Of a stretch of 36,799 bases of DNA, positions 33,145-36,799 are shown piece by piece; within the stretch, counting starts at the first letter, position 1; the number at the start of each line of letters is the position of its first letter. The translations under genes were made by a program, and so were the position numbers. This DNA is from DAOTTW01 sp034437615. Lineage in GTDB: Bacteria; Chloroflexota; Anaerolineae; Aggregatilineales; Phototrophicaceae. The notes beneath the pieces are model-generated. The model saw nothing but the letters and a program-made list of their open reading frames with translations. It ran no database searches and had not been told where the DNA came from. The stretch spans positions 1 to 36,799 of the forward strand of contig DAOTTW010000062.1 in NCBI GenBank assembly GCA_034437615.1, in the 5' to 3' direction.

Positions 33145-34230
33145 ATGGAACACTATTATGCGATGATCCTGGCTGGTGGCGGCGGTACGCGCCTGTGGCC
33201 GATGAGCCGCCGTGAAACTCCCAAGCAATTCCTGCGCTTAGTGGGCGATAGCTCCATGTTTCAGATGACCGTAGAGCGCTTGGCCCCGCTGTTTGCATCC
33301 AACAACATCTATATCGTCACAGGCGAGGATTACGCGGATACACTGCAAGCACAGGCCCCCGCCATCCCGCGTGACAATTACATCATCGAACCCTATGGGC
33401 GCGATAGCGGCGCAGCGACGGCATTAGGGCTATCCGTCATCCACAAGCGTGACCCACAGGCGATTGTGGCCAATATCAACGCGGACCACCACATCGCCAA
33501 GCAGAACGTCTTTCGTAGTGTGCTGATAGCCGCCAAAAACGTCGCCAAAGAGGGTTACATCGTGACGTTAGGCGTCACGCCGACGTATCCGGCGACGGGC
33601 TTCGGCTACATTTTGCAGGGCGATAAGCTCGGCACCCTTGACGCCTTCGATTATCATGAAGCCAAGCGCTTTACCGAAAAGCCCGATCTTGTAAGAGCAA
33701 CGCAATTCGTGGCATCAGGGCAATACACCTGGAACTCCGGCTATTTTATATGGAAGGCCGACGCTGCCATGCGCGAGTATGCGCGTCAGCAGCCGCAAAT
33801 GTACGCCCTGATGCAAAAAATTCAGACGCTCGTCGATACAGACGGCTACAGCGAGCACATCCGTAGCATCTGGGACGAATTCCCGAAAAAGTCGCTGGAT
33901 TATGCCATCATGGAAGGCGCAGAAAACATGACCGTGATCCCGATTGAAATCGGCTGGACGGATGTCGGAAGCTGGGACTCGTTATATGGGGTGTTGCCGC
34001 TAGATCGCTTCGGCAACGCCATTCAGGGCCAGATGGCCGGTCAGCAGATTATCCTGGATACAAACGGCACCCTGGTCTATAGCGATAAACTGACCGTGAC
34101 GATTGGTGTGAAGGACATTATCGTAGTAGAAACAGATGATGTCCTGATGTTATGCCACAAAGAACGTGCGCAGGACGTGCGGCAAATCGTGCAATACCTG
34201 CGCGATAACGACCTCGATCAATACCTGTAG
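33145..34230 (+). CDS. manC: Mannose-1-phosphate guanylyltransferase
   Basis: A 361-residue single-domain nucleotidyltransferase. It has the pyrophosphorylase signature ILAGGGGTRLWPMSRRETPK, the EPYGRDSGAAT and NINADHHI segments, the RFTEKPD motif and WTDVGSWDSLY. There is no C-terminal phosphomannose isomerase cupin, so it is the short type. It makes GDP-mannose from mannose 1-phosphate and GTP for polysaccharides or glycoproteins. It lies 48 bases after dprA and 43 before topA on the same strand. GDP-mannose could feed the Wzz/GT4 pathway at 7.5-9.3 kb. Confidence 0.94.
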   Translation: MEHYYAMILAGGGGTRLWPMSRRETPKQFLRLVGDSSMFQMTVERLAPLFASNNIYIVTGEDYADTLQAQAPAIPRDNYIIEPYGRDSGAATALGLSVIHKRDPQAIVANINADHHIAKQNVFRSVLIAAKNVAKEGYIVTLGVTPTYPATGFGYILQGDKLGTLDAFDYHEAKRFTEKPDLVRATQFVASGQYTWNSGYFIWKADAAMREYARQQPQMYALMQKIQTLVDTDGYSEHIRSIWDEFPKKSLDYAIMEGAENMTVIPIEIGWTDVGSWDSLYGVLPLDRFGNAIQGQMAGQQIILDTNGTLVYSDKLTVTIGVKDIIVVETDDVLMLCHKERAQDVRQIVQYLRDNDLDQYL

Positions 34231-34273
34231 GCGCTGTTGCCACGCAAATTGTAAGTTATCCGAAGGAAGCGGT

Positions 34274-36670
34274 ATGAGTGACACCATACAAGCATATTGC
34301 ATGAAATGCAAAGAAAAGCGGGAGATGGTCAACCCACAGGCGACCTATACCCGCGTCGGCGCACCGACCACAAAGGGTAAATGCCCGGTGTGTGGTGCAA
34401 CCATGAACCGCATGGGCTACACCGACGCACATGAGCACGTGCCCAAGCCGGAAGTGACGGAAAGCCCCAAGCGCCTGACCAAAGCCGAAAAAGCGAAAAA
34501 AGAAGCCCAAAAGCGCAAGCGGGCCGCCAAGAAACGTAAGCGCAACGTCGGCAAGCTGGTCATCGTAGAATCGCCCGCGAAGGCACGCAGTATCGGCAGC
34601 TATTTGGGCAAGGGCTACACGGTGATGGCCTCAAAGGGCCACGTGCGGGATCTGCTGGTGACGAAGCTCTCGGTGGATGTCGAGAACGACTTCGAGCCGC
34701 AATATCGCATCCCAAATAAGAAGCGCCCGACCGTGAAAGAGATTCGCGCCGCCGTCGAACACGCCGATGAGATTTATCTGGCGACAGACCCCGACCGTGA
34801 GGGCGAAGCGATTGCGTGGCATCTGGTGGCCGCTGCGGAAATCCCGGAGGACCGCACCAAGCGCGTCGTCTTTCATGAGATCACGAAGGATAAGGTCAAA
34901 GAGGCTTTCGATCAGCCCCGCGAGATCGACATGAGCCTGGTCAACGCACAGCAGGCACGCCGCATCCTAGATCGTCTGGTGGGCTACAACATCACCGAAT
35001 TGCTGTGGGATAAAGTGCGCAACCGCCTATCAGCAGGCCGCGTGCAAAGCATCGCGCTGCGCATGGTGGTGGAGCGTGAGCAAGAGATCGACGCCTTCAC
35101 GCCCGTCGAATACTGGTCGATTGAGGCCGAACTCGCCAAGCAGACGACAGCTAAAGGCAAAAATGGCAAAAAGCCCAAGCAATTCACGGCGCGGCTGGCC
35201 AAGATCAACGGCGAGGATTTTGAACTCAACAGCGAAGAAGAAGTTCGGCCACACCTGGAGGTGCTGCAAGATAGCACGTATACCATCAGCAGCATCAAGA
35301 AGGGCACGCGCCAGCGCAAGCCGTCCGCGCCCTTCACCACCAGCACCTTACAGCAGGAAGCCTCGCGCCGCCTGAGCTTCAATGCCCGCCGCACCATGAG
35401 CGTCGCGCAGCAGCTTTATGAGGGTATCGAACTCGAAAAAGGCGAGATCAGCGGCCTGATTACCTACATGCGTACCGATAGCGTCAGCGTCTCGCAGGAA
35501 GCGCAGACCGAGGCCCGCGATTATGTCGTCAACAAGCACGGCAAGGAGTACGTGCCGGATAAGCCGCCCAAGTACAAGACGAAAGCAAAGGGCGCACAGG
35601 AAGCACACGAGGCCATCCGCCCGACGAAGGTCAGCCGCACGCCGGATTCGCTCAAGGGCATCCTGAGCCGCGACCAGCTACGCCTGTACAAGCTGATCTG
35701 GGAGCGCTTCGTCGCTAGCCAGATGTCCCCGGCGGTGTATAACACCATCCGCGTCGAAATTATGGCGGGGCCGGACCAGGATGTTGACCTCAAGCAGCGC
35801 CCCTATCTCTTGCGTGCATCCGGCAGCCAGATCAAATTCCCTGGCTTCATGGCGCTGTATCAGGATACCAAAGACGAGGACGACACCAGCGAAAGCGACG
35901 AAGGGCGCATCCTACCGGACCTGAGCGAGCAGGAAATGCTCAACCTGATTAAGCTGCTGCCGCAGCAGCACTTCACGCAGCCGCCACCCCGCTACACCGA
36001 GGCCAGCCTGGTGAAAGCGCTGGAAGAAAACGGCATCGGGCGTCCGAGCACCTACGCGCCAACCGTCGCCGTGATTCAGGACCGCGATTATGTGAACAAA
36101 GAGGATAAGCGGCTTGTGCCCACCGAAACAGGCCGGGTCGTCGGTGATCTGCTCAAGCAATACTTCCCGGATGAGATGGATTACTCGTTCACAGCACGCA
36201 TGGAAGAACAACTAGACGAAATCGCGGATAGTGACGGCGTGTGGCAACCCATGCTGCATGAGTTCTACGGGCCGTTTGAGGGCCGCCTGAGTAACGCCCG
36301 CGAGAACATGCCGCAAATCAAGCAGGATGAACTGATTGGCCGCACCTGCCCGACCTGTGGCACGGGTGATCTGGTGGTGAAGTACGGGCGTTGGGGCAAG
36401 TTCATCGGCTGCAATAATTACCCGGAATGCCGCCACACAGAGCCATATCTGGAATACGTGGGCGTGACCTGCCCGCAATGCGGCGAGGAACATGGCGGCG
36501 AACTGGTGCAGCGTAAATCACGCAAGGGGCGCACGTTCTACGGCTGTTCACGCTACCCGGATTGCGACTATTCGACGTGGAAGCTGCCCAAAAAAGACGA
36601 TGATGATAATGCCGACAGCAGCGACGATGCAAAAGAAGCCGAAGCCGTAACGGACGCCACACCGCAGTAG
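34274..36670 (+). CDS. topA: DNA topoisomerase I with N-terminal DUF5679 zinc ribbon
   Basis: 798 residues from the ATG at 34274, with GAAGGAAG upstream; the longer reading overlaps manC. Residues 1-50 form a small zinc ribbon of DUF5679 type (C9, C12, C37, C40). A very basic Lys/Arg/Ala tract (about 65-93) follows. The TOPRIM domain begins VIVESPAKARSIGSYLGKG with E99, and has ATDPDREGEAIAW with D172 and D174. The active tyrosine is Y398 in GLITYMRTDSVS. Two C-terminal zinc ribbons have CPTCG/CNNYPEC and CPQCG/CSRYPDC, and the tail is acidic. It relaxes negative supercoils through a 5'-phosphotyrosine link. The N-terminal extension is absent from E. coli-type TopA. Confidence 0.96.
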   Translation: MSDTIQAYCMKCKEKREMVNPQATYTRVGAPTTKGKCPVCGATMNRMGYTDAHEHVPKPEVTESPKRLTKAEKAKKEAQKRKRAAKKRKRNVGKLVIVESPAKARSIGSYLGKGYTVMASKGHVRDLLVTKLSVDVENDFEPQYRIPNKKRPTVKEIRAAVEHADEIYLATDPDREGEAIAWHLVAAAEIPEDRTKRVVFHEITKDKVKEAFDQPREIDMSLVNAQQARRILDRLVGYNITELLWDKVRNRLSAGRVQSIALRMVVEREQEIDAFTPVEYWSIEAELAKQTTAKGKNGKKPKQFTARLAKINGEDFELNSEEEVRPHLEVLQDSTYTISSIKKGTRQRKPSAPFTTSTLQQEASRRLSFNARRTMSVAQQLYEGIELEKGEISGLITYMRTDSVSVSQEAQTEARDYVVNKHGKEYVPDKPPKYKTKAKGAQEAHEAIRPTKVSRTPDSLKGILSRDQLRLYKLIWERFVASQMSPAVYNTIRVEIMAGPDQDVDLKQRPYLLRASGSQIKFPGFMALYQDTKDEDDTSESDEGRILPDLSEQEMLNLIKLLPQQHFTQPPPRYTEASLVKALEENGIGRPSTYAPTVAVIQDRDYVNKEDKRLVPTETGRVVGDLLKQYFPDEMDYSFTARMEEQLDEIADSDGVWQPMLHEFYGPFEGRLSNARENMPQIKQDELIGRTCPTCGTGDLVVKYGRWGKFIGCNNYPECRHTEPYLEYVGVTCPQCGEEHGGELVQRKSRKGRTFYGCSRYPDCDYSTWKLPKKDDDDNADSSDDAKEAEAVTDATPQ

Positions 36671-36690
36671 GCTAGCAGTAGGTTAATGAA

Positions 36691-36793
36691 TAAGGCCATC
36701 CCAACAAAATAATTGACACGGTTTGCGGACACGGCAAGCCGTGTCCCTACGAACGATGCCCTGTAGGGACACCCTTCTGGGTGTCCGAGCGGC
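36691..36793. repeat. Terminal copy (right) of the paired-hairpin repeat
   Basis: The reverse complement of 1-103 at 101 of 103 positions. It begins 20 bases after the topA stop. Hairpins: GGACACGGC (36727-36735), loop AA, GCCGTGTCC (36738-36746), and GGACACCC (36767-36774), loop TTCT, GGGTGTCC (36779-36786). The two differing bases are the loop at 36736-36737, which reads AA on the plus strand in both copies. It could terminate topA transcription. Confidence 0.85.
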
Positions 36794-36799
36794 GTCAGC

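Noticed and set aside
1..36799. Composite transposon or linear phage with terminal inverted repeats
   Set aside because: No transposase, integrase, protein-primed polymerase or structural genes. The cargo is chromosomal core genes, and the terminal repeat belongs to a dispersed intergenic family.
1..36799. Circular replicon
   Set aside because: The ends match as inverted, not direct, repeats, so the window does not close on itself.

Overview
The window is a gene-dense stretch of bacterial chromosome, probably from a Chloroflexota bacterium (Anaerolineae-like). That placement is an inference from moderately high GC, a topoisomerase I with an N-terminal DUF5679-type zinc ribbon, PAS/GAF and receiver-cyclase signalling proteins, and many intergenic hairpin repeats. 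There is no rRNA, tRNA, phage module, transposase or CRISPR array that I can recognise. The core genes (topA, dprA, ada, endonuclease V, the Mrp operon) argue for chromosome rather than plasmid or phage.

Layout: 0.1-2 kb, an orphan receiver protein, a small membrane protein and a TPR protein, all on the minus strand. 2.2-7.4 kb (+): a secreted S33 alpha/beta hydrolase, a single-domain rhodanese, a PAS-GAF-PAS histidine kinase with a damaged ATP-binding domain, and a membrane protein. 7.5-9.3 kb (-): a Wzz-like chain-length protein and a GT4 glycosyltransferase. 9.5-14 kb (+): a HAD hydrolase, threonine aldolase overlapping a CPBP-like membrane protein, and a receiver-PAS-adenylate cyclase. 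14-15.9 kb: endonuclease V and Ada, divergent, a small DNA-repair locus. 15.9-21.3 kb: a membrane micropeptide, a two-domain YceI protein and a large secreted pullulanase. 21.5-27.8 kb (+): a complete Mrp Na+/H+ antiporter operon (A/B fusion, C, D, E, F, G). 27.9-31.6 kb (-): a P1 self-processing peptidase, an acyl-CoA synthetase and a GT-B glycosyltransferase. 31.9-36.7 kb (+): dprA, mannose-1-phosphate guanylyltransferase and topA.

Genes that plausibly work together are Wzz, GT4, ManC and the GT-B enzyme (surface polysaccharide; the first two are adjacent and the others distant), endonuclease V with Ada (deaminated and alkylated base repair), and the Mrp subunits (one membrane complex). The pullulanase and the S33 hydrolase carry signal peptides and suggest use of external glucans and peptides.

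The most distinctive non-coding features are a family of dispersed intergenic hairpins bordered by GTAGGG/CCCTAC, several arranged as inverted pairs like REP/BIME elements; a 103-bp inverted repeat of this family at the two ends of the window; and a hexanucleotide microsatellite between two divergent genes. Protein-level oddities include a probable pseudokinase, a receiver lacking its switch lysine, a coiled-coil insertion in MrpA, and a zinc-ribbon/basic-tail fusion on topoisomerase I. I saw no wholly new multi-gene system. Several start codons were moved from the longest possible reading frame on the basis of ribosome-binding sites or promoters, as noted per gene.
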